26,566 bases of DNA from Trichomonas tenax (Eukaryota > Parabasalia > Trichomonadida > Trichomonadidae): NCBI GenBank assembly GCA_023091735.1, contig JALKBU010000727.1, forward strand, positions 1 to 26,566, written 5' to 3'. Below are positions 1 through 8,170 of the stretch, one piece after another. A program made the translations under genes and the position numbers. The notes below the pieces were generated by a model that saw only the letters and a list, made by a program, of their open reading frames with translations, did no database searches and was not told the DNA's origin. Numbering within the stretch: the stretch's first letter is position 1; the number at the start of each line of letters is the position of its first letter.

Positions 1-113
1 AAACATCGATTTCTGCAGAATTCCATGGATAAAGGAAACTGATTGGATGTATAGCATCGAATGATTCTATCGCAAATTGCATTTATCCAATCAAGTTTCG
101 CTTTTAAGGTCAT
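1..113 (-). CDS. Partial unknown ORF running off the left edge
   Basis: From the ATG at 113-111 the minus strand stays open to base 1, about 37 codons with no stop. The start of the protein reads MTLKAKLDWINAICDR. I recognise no family. A TTTTTCATTTT stretch (minus strand, about 134-124) resembles the trichomonad initiator TCA(+1)YW and lies about 17 nt upstream of the ATG, the usual very short 5' UTR spacing. Against it, an ATG-TGA pair lies between the initiator and this ATG. It may be a real 5' gene end or chance. Confidence 0.33.
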   Translation of the reverse strand, partial: MTLKAKLDWINAICDRIIRCYTSNQFPLSMEFCRNRC

Positions 114-228
114 TCACATAAAAAAAATGAAAAAGTATAAATAACGTATTTTATTACAATCTAACAATTTACGTGTCAAATATCTAATACATGTGAATAT
201 TTCATTCATACATTCATATTTGTATCAT

Positions 229-823
229 TCAAAAGAAAGAATCGATGTCAATGAAAATAAAGACAGCTACCTGAAGAGATAAAATAATTTGCTTATCTTC
301 AAATGTTATGTCATTTTCAATCGGTGAACTTTTAATGAAATCTTGATATCCTTTAAGTATCCTATTGAAAAAGTTTGTGTAATTGTAGAACGCTTTGAAA
401 GTAATTGGGTTTCTGTTAGAGCCAGCTTCAATTGCAACCCTCCAACTGGAATCTTTTGCAATTTGAAAATTAAATGTTTGAAATACTTCATTATCTTTTA
501 TTAATAATAGCATCTTTCCAGGAATATTCAAGCATAACATGTACCTTCTGTTTGCTGCTGGAGAGCTGGAATATTTTTTGCTTAAAGACATTTGTTGGAT
601 AATTTTGTTCCCGAAAGAAAATATTATCACTCACAATTGATATGAAAGAATAGTTAATTTCGCTTCTAAATCCAAATACTTTACACCAACCTGAAATATA
701 TTCGAATTCATAACAAATCTTACCTGAAGTGTATGATTCTTTGGATGAATAACCGACTTCAGGTGACCAAAAATCATTTGCTAAAACAACCCCTTCATTT
801 TCATAAACAGAGAATAGAGGCAC
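229..823 (-). pseudogene. Frameshifted gene fragment, copy 1 of a local paralogous pair
   Basis: Two overlapping minus frames (823-491, then 630-229) read as one protein broken by a frameshift at about 550-600. The first part has a beta-rich look (motif SGKICYEFEYISGWCKVFGF), loosely like a SPRY-type sheet, but I do not assign the family. The second part (RRYMLCLNIPGKMLLLIKDN, then a segment ending GYQDFI) matches the fragment at 984-1240, so both derive from one family. The window cannot show whether an intact copy exists elsewhere. Confidence 0.5.
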
Positions 824-983
824 TCATTAGAAAAATACAAAAATCGAAACAACATTTACATTGTGTCAATATTATGATTTGAGACCACTCAAATGAAATA
901 AAAAATAATTCAATAAACAAAGAAGATCTTCCTTCAAATATTACAAATTTTTATGATAAATCAACGGATATAAATATTTCATC

Positions 984-1240
984 TTAAACGAATGCTAAAA
1001 TATATTTTGTAATCAAACAACTCAAGAAATCTTTGTATCCTTCGGGAGCATGATCGATGAAGCTCTTTCTGTTGTAGAATGTTTTCAATGTTGTTGTTAC
1101 GCCAAAAGAACCGAAAACATTCAAAAATGAGTTCTCCACAATGTAAAACTGAAAAGATTGATAATTTTGACTATCTTTAACAAATGAAAACATCCTTTCT
1201 GGAAGGATATTCCTTGTGTTGTTTATATTTAAATGTCATT
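984..1240 (-). pseudogene. Truncated second copy of the same unknown family
   Basis: The minus-strand frame encodes NTRNILPERMFSFVKD followed by a segment ending EGYKDFL, which aligns with the C-terminal half of the 229-823 fragment (NIPGKMLLLIKD and KGYQDFI, with FKAFYN matching LKTFYN). Similarity extends upstream of the ATG at 1193, so that ATG is not a true start. The N-terminal half is absent. Just upstream, GTTTATATTTAAA occurs twice in about 40 bp. This looks like a decayed tandem duplicate. Confidence 0.45.
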
Positions 1241-1805
1241 TATGGTTTATATTTAAAAATCTTTGTTGTTCATATCATTTAAAATCTTGTAGTGCATTAA
1301 ATTATAAACTTGTGTGTATTTCCATGTAAATTTAACTATTTATCTGAGTTCTCAAGTTTTTGATTTTTCTGGATTTAATATTTCCTTATGTGACTTCAGC
1401 ACTATTATATACAAAGGCAGTAAAAATCAAAGAACTATTTAAAAATATATGTTATCGTTAAATAATATCCAAATTTAAGAATTCATTCCAAAAATGTAAT
1501 ATTTTAACCTAAAACATTAAAAGTATTGTTTTATATAAGCTATAAAATAAGAATAGCCAATTAGAATATGCTAGAAAGTTGTAGATTACGAGAAAGCTAA
1601 TTTTTAGTCCCAAAATTCCTGGTCATGATTTTGCTTCAAAAGAGTCAGATTCATTTGTTTTCATGTTAAAAATGTAACTACCGAGTTCATCTAAGTTGTA
1701 TACAAATATATTGAGTAGAAATTCTAAATAATTGGAGCAAAATCATTATGTCAAAAAAAAAAATTAAAAACGATTATTTTCAACACAAAAGTTTATTGTC
1801 AAATT
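1241..1805. other. AT-rich intergenic stretch without a recognisable gene
   Basis: I see no reading frame with family resemblance, no tRNA-like boxes and no clear repeat here. There are homopolymer A and T runs only. Confidence 0.6.
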
Positions 1806-2045
1806 ATGTTTCCAAATCACTTAATAAATGCATTTAATTTTAGTAAATTAAAAGTAACAATTTTATTGATAACATTATTGTTAATTTTTCATTCAATTTC
1901 TTTACAAATTCAAGAAAATGAATTTTATAAGAATCCGATGGTAATATTGTATAGATATCCTATTGTTATTAATAAATCAAACATTTTTATTGTAAATGAT
2001 ATAACAGATCATCCAATTTTTTTGATTTTTAGTTCGAGTTTTTAA
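1806..2045 (+). CDS. Doubtful small ORF with a hydrophobic N terminus
   Basis: This is a 79-codon ORF. Residues about 15-34 (KLKVTILLITLLLIFHSISL) form a hydrophobic stretch after a short basic start, compatible with a signal anchor or signal peptide. The rest is Ile/Asn-rich and matches nothing I know. It ends about 20 bp before the start of the BspA-like pseudogene. It could be a tiny secreted protein, a remnant of a larger gene, or chance in AT-rich DNA. Low confidence. Confidence 0.25.
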   Translation: MFPNHLINAFNFSKLKVTILLITLLLIFHSISLQIQENEFYKNPMVILYRYPIVINKSNIFIVNDITDHPIFLIFSSSF

Positions 2046-2065
2046 TAAAGTTATTTCAAATTTCA

Positions 2066-3437
2066 ATGTCGAAATCTTGTTCACGCAGTACCTGCACTAT
2101 CACAGGCAATGTTCCCGTCGGCGCCTTTGCACATGACACTGCCATGACGAAAGCAATCATAAAAATGGTACTGTAATAGGAAGACCAGCATTTTAAGGTG
2201 CTCAGCTATTGCAGCAAGTAGGAGATGGAATAAAATAGATCGAACAAAACGCTTTCGCATCATGTGAGAAGCTCTGGAGCGTGACTTTACCATTAACATT
2301 ATTAAGATTAAATTCGGATGCATTCAGAGAATGCTTTAAACTCACATATATCAACTTTCCACCAAATTTACAGCAAATTGGCGAAAACTGTTTCCTCCGC
2401 TGCACATCATTAACATCTGCATTTCTTAGTCAATGCAATCAATTCACAAACATTTCCTATCAACAATTTAGAGAGTGTACATCTTTGTCTTCGGTCCAAT
2501 TTCCAAGTTCATTGATAACAATTGAATCACCCGCATTTTGCGATTGCAGATCTCTCAATAATGTTGACATACCACAATCTGTTACAACAATAGATAGTGA
2601 TGCGTTCAAGAATTGCGCCTCTTTAACGAATATTGTAATTCCAGATAATTGTTTAACAATTGGATCTGACGCTTTCTCTGGATGCGGACTTACCAGAGTC
2701 ACTCTTCCTTGCTATTTCAGTGAATTTACACTTACTTTCTATGATTGCCCATTAAATGAAGTCCAGATCAAAGGACAAGTCAAAATCACGCCAGCAATGT
2801 TTACAAAAGGACTTCAGGGTGTAAATATTATTTACAACGGACCTTAGGACATTAAAGATACCAATTCACATAACGCATTCAGCCAAATTGCAAATGGCGC
2901 AACATTTACAACATCACAAACTTACAAAAGCAGCACCTTGGTTGGATACCCAGTGACAAAATCTAGTTCTGTTCAATACGTAGAACCAAGACCTCAACCA
3001 GTTAATCCACAGCCAAGTAATCCAAGCAATCCTCGGCCTGTTGACCCGCAACCAGTTAGTCCACAGCCTGGACCTGTTAAACCACAACCATGGCCTGTTG
3101 ATCCTCAGCCAGGACCATCTGATCCAGATCCACATTCTCATTCCTCGTCAGCTTCTTCTTCAAATCCTGCTTTGCCACCGCACCAATCGAACCTGAAACA
3201 ACATCTGAAAGTGGATCACCTAATGCAGGATCAAATGATGATGCACGCAGTGCAAAAGGCACAAAGGCTGACAATGTTAAGGCCAAGAAGTTACCAATCA
3301 TCATTACATCTGTAGTAAGTGTTGTTGTCGTTGCTGCAATCATTGGTGTTGTTGGTATAATTTTATACAGACTCCGTAAAAGCATGTACAGACTTCAGGC
3401 AGAAGACGAAGATGATGAAGCAGATCTGGACTATTAA
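2066..3437 (+). pseudogene. BspA-like leucine-rich-repeat surface protein, broken
   Basis: BspA-type LRRs (AFxxC..L..V.lP..L..I) are plain in the frame from 2281 to 2844, for example CTSLSSVQFPSSLITIESPA and AFKNCASLTNIVIPDNC. LRR-like coding continues upstream to a likely original ATG at 2066, interrupted by a frame change near 2150-2160 and in-frame stops TAA (2194-2196) and TAG (2236-2238). After a TAG at 2845-2847 the same frame continues into a proline-rich stalk (about 2985-3120, PQP repeats). A frameshift near 3180 then moves to the frame with a membrane helix (VVSVVVVAAIIGVVGIILY) and an acidic tail ending EADLDY at 3437. That order (LRRs, Pro-rich stalk, one TM, short cytoplasmic tail) is typical of trichomonad BspA-like surface proteins. 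The several lesions make it a pseudogene unless the assembly is faulty. Confidence 0.82.
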
Positions 3438-3643
3438 TTCTTACACTATTTTCATGCTATCAAATCTATCCTAATTAAACCTTTTCTTTTATATATGTAA
3501 ACTTGAAAGCAGTTCATTTAATAGAGTTTATTTTGGAAAAATATATCAAAATTAATATTAATATCAAAATATATATTTTTAGAATTTGATAACCATTTAA
3601 TGTATAGATTGATTTAGATGATTAAAAAAATGTATAATATTCT

Positions 3644-4459
3644 TTATAATGATTCCTTACTCTCCCTTGGCTGTGGTCTTCCATATACTATGTGGTGGTT
3701 GTTACGGAATACTGTGTCTGTCTCAACGAAACCAACTTCATTCCTTAATGCAGATTGAAGAGCCCAAGATGTTTGTTTATAGCCAACATCAATGATGAGC
3801 TGAGGATCAATCCATTGGCAATCATGAATTTCAACTGGATCAAACTTGATCTCGAAAGTAAGAGGACGAAGACGGAAAATACTGTATAAATCTGGAGCAC
3901 TGAATGTACCCCCTTTATGAATGAATCTGGAATTAATTAAATACATTGGTTCTGCCTTGATTCCTGTCTCTTCCATAACTTCGCGAACAGCAGTATCTGA
4001 AATCATTCTATCTTTCGATGGATCGTAGAGTCCACCTGGTAATTTCCATGGTCCTGGGCCTGTCTTGTAATTTTCGCGCACGGCCAAAACTTTTCCTTCA
4101 TCATTGATGCACATACCACCAATTCCAAGATAAGCAAATGGTGCTAAAGGAAGAGTTTTTGAATATTCACGAATCCAACGATTTAAAACGATGATATTCA
4201 CGGGTTTTGTTCTATGAATCTCGAAACCGCTTGATAATAGAACATTTAAGTGGTCAAGGTCCTTTCCGTGAAGTTTTACCCAAATTGATGGACGATCATC
4301 CTTCTTCCACTCCTCTAAATGTTCATTGACGAAATTTACGAGTTCGTATGGATCATCAAGCTCACCTTCCCACTTGATCTTGATGTCACCGAAACGTACT
4401 TTATAAAAAGATGAAAATTTCTCATTTTTGACACCTGGTTGTGCCTTTCTTTCGTTCAT
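3644..4459 (-). CDS. NUDT6-like Nudix hydrolase
   Basis: From the ATG at 4459 the product is 271 aa. The Nudix box spans residues about 142-166: GG, an insert (LYDPSKDRMISDT), then AVREVMEETGI. The REVxEExG core that binds catalytic metal is intact. The region before the box (LPLAPFAYLGIGGMCIND, PGPWKLPGG) and the N-terminal domain (SSGFEIHRTKPVNIIVLNRW) resemble the NUDT6/plant Nudix subfamily, including its spacing between GG and REV. Substrate is unknown; the family cleaves nucleoside-diphosphate-linked compounds. An upstream ATG at 4492 would add MHFCFLLFFIV. I prefer 4459 because TTTTTCATTG, an initiator-like sequence, lies directly before it and a cytosolic enzyme needs no hydrophobic leader. 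The gene is complete. Two ACATGTAA motifs lie upstream. Confidence 0.9.
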   Translation of the reverse strand: MNERKAQPGVKNEKFSSFYKVRFGDIKIKWEGELDDPYELVNFVNEHLEEWKKDDRPSIWVKLHGKDLDHLNVLLSSGFEIHRTKPVNIIVLNRWIREYSKTLPLAPFAYLGIGGMCINDEGKVLAVRENYKTGPGPWKLPGGLYDPSKDRMISDTAVREVMEETGIKAEPMYLINSRFIHKGGTFSAPDLYSIFRLRPLTFEIKFDPVEIHDCQWIDPQLIIDVGYKQTSWALQSALRNEVGFVETDTVFRNNHHIVYGRPQPRESKESL

Positions 4460-4505
4460 TACAATGAAAAATAATAAGAAGCAAAAGTGCATTTGTCAAT
4501 TTTTA

Positions 4506-4530
4506 TTTACATGTTAGATTTTACATGTAA
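4506..4530. promoter_or_regulatory. Paired ACATGTAA motifs upstream of the Nudix gene
   Basis: On the Nudix coding strand, TTACATGTAAAA and AACATGTAAATA lie about 47-70 nt before the preferred ATG. The same ACATGTAA core appears near other gene starts in the window (see findings). Promoter function is inferred from position and recurrence only. Confidence 0.4.
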
Positions 4531-4736
4531 TACAATCATTTCCTTTCTTTCGTGCAATTTTGTGAAGAGAAGCATAGCGTAGAATATCCATTGAATTGCC
4601 CTCGGTTGCTCCTGTTTTCGGCCAAAAAGTTGTGATCAATACAATTGCCGAATATGTTATTCTGGGGCATTTATTATTTTTAATTCCCGCTTTACATGCC
4701 AGAAATAAAATTTTGTAGTCGTGCGGCGATAATCGC
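4514..4736 (-). pseudogene. Possible remnant ORF at the Maverick insertion site
   Basis: The minus strand reads openly from the Maverick edge to a TAA at 4514 (for example RLSPHDYKILFLACKAGI and NSMDILRYASLHKIARKK). Conceptually, the frame extends across the target site into the right flank (12588 onward) for only about eight codons before a TGA. I recognise no family. It may be a decayed gene or chance. A start from within the TIR would be artificial. Confidence 0.25.
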
Positions 4737-4743
4737 TGATGGA
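4737..4743. repeat. Target-site duplication, left copy (TGATGGA)
   Basis: TGATGGA lies directly outside the left Maverick end and is repeated at 12588-12594 directly outside the right end. Polintons usually make 6-bp duplications. Here 7 bp match, and one of them may belong to an AGT terminus, because the left end can also be read as AGTAGTATAC. Confidence 0.85.
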
Positions 4744-5011
4744 GTAGTATACAGAGTGTGATTTTTTGGGGTAGTTCAAAATTTTGTCCAAACCACAAAA
4801 AATCCCACTCTGAGAATATCCATAATTATAATTTCCCCAATATATAAAATAAACAATTTTCCTATAATTTATATCAAAATCCCAATAATTTCTATAATTT
4901 GTTATTAAAATGTATTGGTTAATTAATAATAAAAATTTTTATTGTTATGATTTATTAATGGTTTCCTAAGACCAACATTAAATAAAAATGTTGTGCTGCG
5001 TCCATAAATGG
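4744..5011 (+). repeat. Left terminal inverted repeat of the Maverick
   Basis: Starts GTAGTATACAGAGTGTG and matches the reverse complement of 12320-12587 over 268 bp with no mismatch that I could find by eye. Its inner end falls inside a hairpin (about 4993-5014), at the point where the ATPase coding sequence resumes. Confidence 0.93.
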
Positions 5012-5014
5012 TTT
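4993..5014 (+). repeat. Hairpin element H1, truncated at the TIR inner edge
   Basis: GCTGCGTCCATAAATGG matches the first half of the hairpin in the right TIR (12311-12339), but the expected closing arm (ACACACGT) is replaced by ATPase sequence. The stem CCAT/ATGG survives. Confidence 0.6.
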
Positions 5015-5222
5015 TGCCAGTACGTTGTCTACCAACAAATATATTAACAGAATTCAAATAAATATTTGTTCCAGGTATTTTATCTAAATTTTCTTTAGAT
5101 GTTCTATCCATAATTTCTAATTCCATTTCTTCAGACAACCAATCAGAATCTTCACATTGGTTGTATTGCAAATTTCATTTGTCATTAACATAATCATCGT
5201 TATCTATATCCGAATAATTCAT
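5012..5222 (-). pseudogene. N-terminal stub of a Polinton packaging ATPase
   Basis: The minus frame starts at the ATG at 5222 (MNYSDIDNDDYVND), meets a TGA at 5177-5175, then continues in the same frame to NIYLNSVNIFVGRQRTGKTI. GRQRTGKT is a Walker A (P-loop) motif in the setting expected for the FtsK/HerA-type genome-packaging ATPase of Polintons. Immediately after GKTI, coding continuity is lost because the next bases are the inner end of the TIR. Walker B and the rest are missing, so the gene is dead. Its start is 18 bp from the integrase start on the other strand, so the two genes are divergent from one short promoter region. Assignment rests on the P-loop plus Polinton context. Confidence 0.65.
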
Positions 5223-5240
5223 GGTTTTATTTAAAATAAA

Positions 5241-6851
5241 ATGTTTCAAACTAATTTAAAATATACAATAAAGAAAAAAAATTATGAATTTACTCAAGAA
5301 TATCTAAAAGATATGTATACCGCATATGATCGTTATAGATATGGTGTTAGAGAAATTACAGAACAATTAGCTGATAAATTAAACTATTGGTATTCTGAAA
5401 ATAATTCCTCAACATATGACATTAGATTATTTCAAACATTATATCCGATGAAAAATTGGAATATTTTTAGCGATTATTACTATAAATTATCTCAAATAAT
5501 TTCTAATAAGAACTCTCTGAAAGAATATTATGAAATGTTTGTGAATATGTATCAGCATATAATTTATTTCGTATATCAGATATCTATTGATGAAAACTTT
5601 GAGAACAAAACTATCAGAGAGAAAATTTATAAAATTTGTATGAAAAATTTTGTGATAGATGTTGTGCTATATAATAAGACGAGATATAAAACAAAAAATA
5701 CTTTAGAAAAAGCATTAAGAGATTTTATTCCTAATTATATCAACATTGTTGATTCAAAAGGTATTTTATGGAATTATTATGGTATATATGATATAGTAAA
5801 TCCTGATAAAAATATCAAAGAAGAAAATATAGAAATAATAACAGAAAAACAACAACAAACATATTTAAAACAAATTAACACGAATAATTTTCAGGTAAAT
5901 AATACTCAAACATTTAAAGGATTACCTTGGAAAACATTTAATAAGTTAAAAAGTTATGCTCATCATAATAATATTGATGATAAAACATTCAATAATATGT
6001 GGATGGATATAAAACCTGTAAGTTTTGATCTAAAAGGTAACAGAAAATATTATATGAATATTGTTGGGTCAAAGAATACCGTAATTATTAATTATTTTAG
6101 TTCTGGAGATAATATATGGTTATTTGTTGTTGAAATGAATACTAGAAAGTTATATGCTGTATTTTCACCAAAAATAAAATCAGATAATGGTTCCTGGCAA
6201 TATCCTCATAATACACAAATTAATCATAATTTCAAATATGTTATTTCTTCATTAATATTGTTAATGGATAAAGGATTAATTATCAAAAATACTTTATGTG
6301 ATCAAGAACCATCATTTATTTCTAAACAATTTCAAAATTGGTGTTTAGCAAATGATATCACAATTAGATATTATGAAAAATATAACATTAATAATATCGA
6401 TGATTTACTCCAGGAAAATACACGTGGTAATCATACTACGTTAGCAATTTTTGATAGGATATGTAGAACAATACGTACTATGACTTATAATATGGGTTAT
6501 GGTACAGATATTACGCCAGAACGTATGAATTATTTAGTTAATGAATACAACAATTCACCTAATGTAATATTCTCAAAATTGTTTAAAAGACCAGTTGCCC
6601 CAAATGATGTTAATGAAGATATGGAACGTAAATATTGTTTGGAAATGTCTAAAGAAAATTTTGTAACGGCAGCTATGCCTAAATATAATGTTGTTGGATA
6701 TATTGTAGAAGTTAATAATGAAGCACATTTCATGGATAAAATTAAACCAAAAACATTGGGTAGATTTAAAGTTATAGATAAAGATGGTAATTTGTTCGTT
6801 TGTAAATCTCTAAAAATTCAGAAATTGTTAAAGTACCACGATAGATGTTAA
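5241..6851 (+). CDS. Maverick/Polinton retroviral-like integrase
   Basis: Intact ORF of 536 aa. The integrase core lies at residues about 260-455. A first acidic position reads as E298 (WLFVVEMNTRKLYAVF), the second is D354 (LCDQEPSF), and the third falls at D405 (NHTTLAIFDRICRTIRTM), followed by the usual YLVNEYNNSP and KRPVAPNDV segment. The C-terminal part (about 475-536, GYIVEV, GRFKVIDKDGNLFV) looks like the SH3-like DNA-binding tail. In the family these enzymes join element ends to target DNA. By my reading the triad is E-D-D rather than the canonical D-D-E, but without an alignment I could be one position off. The N-terminal 230 residues are element-specific. It is the only recognisable Maverick enzyme here without a stop. 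Confidence 0.85.
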   Translation: MFQTNLKYTIKKKNYEFTQEYLKDMYTAYDRYRYGVREITEQLADKLNYWYSENNSSTYDIRLFQTLYPMKNWNIFSDYYYKLSQIISNKNSLKEYYEMFVNMYQHIIYFVYQISIDENFENKTIREKIYKICMKNFVIDVVLYNKTRYKTKNTLEKALRDFIPNYINIVDSKGILWNYYGIYDIVNPDKNIKEENIEIITEKQQQTYLKQINTNNFQVNNTQTFKGLPWKTFNKLKSYAHHNNIDDKTFNNMWMDIKPVSFDLKGNRKYYMNIVGSKNTVIINYFSSGDNIWLFVVEMNTRKLYAVFSPKIKSDNGSWQYPHNTQINHNFKYVISSLILLMDKGLIIKNTLCDQEPSFISKQFQNWCLANDITIRYYEKYNINNIDDLLQENTRGNHTTLAIFDRICRTIRTMTYNMGYGTDITPERMNYLVNEYNNSPNVIFSKLFKRPVAPNDVNEDMERKYCLEMSKENFVTAAMPKYNVVGYIVEVNNEAHFMDKIKPKTLGRFKVIDKDGNLFVCKSLKIQKLLKYHDRC

Positions 6852-6881
6852 AAATAGTTTAAATATTGTTATTTATTATAA

Positions 6882-7364
6882 ATGACGTTTAAATATGTTA
6901 ATGGTTCTGCCAACATTTTAGAAAATGTTGGAATGCAAAAATCTAGACGTTTGCCCATGAAAAATTTAAAAGATGTTAAACCTGGAACCATTAACGGGGC
7001 TGCAAACAATTGTTCACGCTTAGAAATTATTGAAAGTTATAACCCAGAAATTATCACATTTAATAATCCTGAAGAACTTCAAAAATATTATAATTTACAT
7101 GAAGAAGAATTTAACGAATTATCCACATATAAATTAAATACAAAATATAAGATACCTGGTTACAAAATTACTAAACCAAAAGATAAAGATGGTAATATAT
7201 CCGTGAAATTAATTACGGATTATGCTTTCCAGAAAAATAATAGTAATACTGATGAAATTAATGAAAAAATTAATAAATTACAAGAAGAAATCGATGAAAT
7301 ATTTATTCAAATTAAGAAACTAATGAATGCTCTAAATATTAATATCTGTCAAACTAATATTTAA
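6882..7364 (+). CDS. Maverick ORF of unknown function with a C-terminal coiled coil
   Basis: Intact 160-aa ORF, 30 bp after the integrase and on the same strand. The N-terminal 60 residues are basic with several Gly/Asn. The C terminus (INEKINKLQEEIDEIFIQIK) is a clear heptad-type coiled coil. I recognise no family. Its place after the integrase and shared AT-rich codon use mark it as an element gene, perhaps virion-related, but that is a guess. Confidence 0.65.
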   Translation: MTFKYVNGSANILENVGMQKSRRLPMKNLKDVKPGTINGAANNCSRLEIIESYNPEIITFNNPEELQKYYNLHEEEFNELSTYKLNTKYKIPGYKITKPKDKDGNISVKLITDYAFQKNNSNTDEINEKINKLQEEIDEIFIQIKKLMNALNINICQTNI

Positions 7365-7447
7365 TATGAGTATTGAAATCAAACAATTTATTGTTTGCTA
7401 AATGAATATTTCAACTATTATTCTCGAATTTTAATTTTATTTAAATT

Positions 7448-7990
7448 ATGAATATAAATGCCATGATTAGTTTAAAGCGAGAAGAATCCAAACAATCTCA
7501 AAACGTTAATGTTAATGTTAAACCTGAAACCAATGTTTATGGACCAACAATACTGTTGGGCTGCGATGGAAAATCATCGCGCGTTAACGCATCACAGGAT
7601 AACCTTAGAGAAAATACCGATGAACCAGTTACAGTTAAATATCGTGATATACCTAGTGAAGATATTATCGAAATTAAAATGTTGAAAAATGAAATAGAAG
7701 TTCTTAATTTAGTTATTCGGATGATGCGTGATAATCCTATTTACATTAATAAATTAATTATTGCTGACGATATTGTTTTGATGAAATTTATTAAGCTATT
7801 AACTGATGCTGATGATGTTCAGTTAGATGTCGAAGATATTGGTGAGGGATGTATAATAAAGAATAAATATTGTAAGGTTAACGCAATTTATGTTATCAAA
7901 GATAATAAAACATATAATTTAAAGTATGATTACCCAGAAGTTTCTAAACGTATGAAAGAAATCGGAATACATATTAAGGTCATCTTTTAA
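7448..7990 (+). CDS. Maverick ORF of unknown function carrying an in-frame hairpin
   Basis: Intact 180-aa ORF on the integrase strand. The N-terminal 60 residues are polar and look disordered, followed by an acidic alpha-helical region (EDIIEIKMLKNEIEVLNLVI) and a basic C terminus. Residues about 38-46 (LGCDGKSSR) are encoded by hairpin H2 (7556-7586), which is read through without breaking the frame. The TAA at 7988-7990 is followed almost at once by hairpin H3. No known family. Confidence 0.65.
   Translation: MNINAMISLKREESKQSQNVNVNVKPETNVYGPTILLGCDGKSSRVNASQDNLRENTDEPVTVKYRDIPSEDIIEIKMLKNEIEVLNLVIRMMRDNPIYINKLIIADDIVLMKFIKLLTDADDVQLDVEDIGEGCIIKNKYCKVNAIYVIKDNKTYNLKYDYPEVSKRMKEIGIHIKVIF
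7556..7586 (+). repeat. Hairpin element H2 inside a coding region
   Basis: TTGGGCTGCG, then arms CGATG/CATCG around an A-rich loop, then CGCGTTA. The outer frame matches H5 (10831-10862), but the stem sequence differs. Confidence 0.7.
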
Positions 7991-7993
7991 GAC

Positions 7994-8022
7994 GAACTGC
8001 GAATTCCATTCGCCGCATAGTT
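7994..8022 (+). repeat. Hairpin element H3 just after the 7448-7990 gene
   Basis: AACTGCGAATTCCATTCGCC: stem GCGAAT/ATTCGC with loop TCC, starting 3 bp after the stop codon at 7990. It could act in 3'-end formation of the plus-strand gene. It shares the CTGCG opening of the other hairpins. Confidence 0.65.
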
Positions 8023-8128
8023 TGGTAATAATAAACGTTTTAACAAAAATTTAATATTATTTTTTGTGTATTTATTTAATTATATTTTTCTATTAATGCC
8101 TTAACTTTTCTCTGGGTCAACCTTTATG

Positions 8129-8170
8129 GTTGAACTGCGACAGGTTGTAACGTTTTAACCCGTCGCGTAC
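8129..8170 (+). repeat. Hairpin element H4 at the 3' end of pPolB
   Basis: CTGCGAC opens and GTCGCG closes the stem, with an inner GGTT/AACC helix, so this is a longer member of the set. It overlaps the last pPolB codons. A second small hairpin (GGTCAACC...GGTTGAAC, 8115-8135) sits beside the pPolB stop. H3 and H4 face each other across the convergent gene ends. Confidence 0.6.

Noticed and set aside
2900..3140. Minus-strand Trp/Arg-rich ORF over the BspA stalk
   Set aside because: It is the antisense of the proline-rich repeat, whose codons produce W and R on the other strand.
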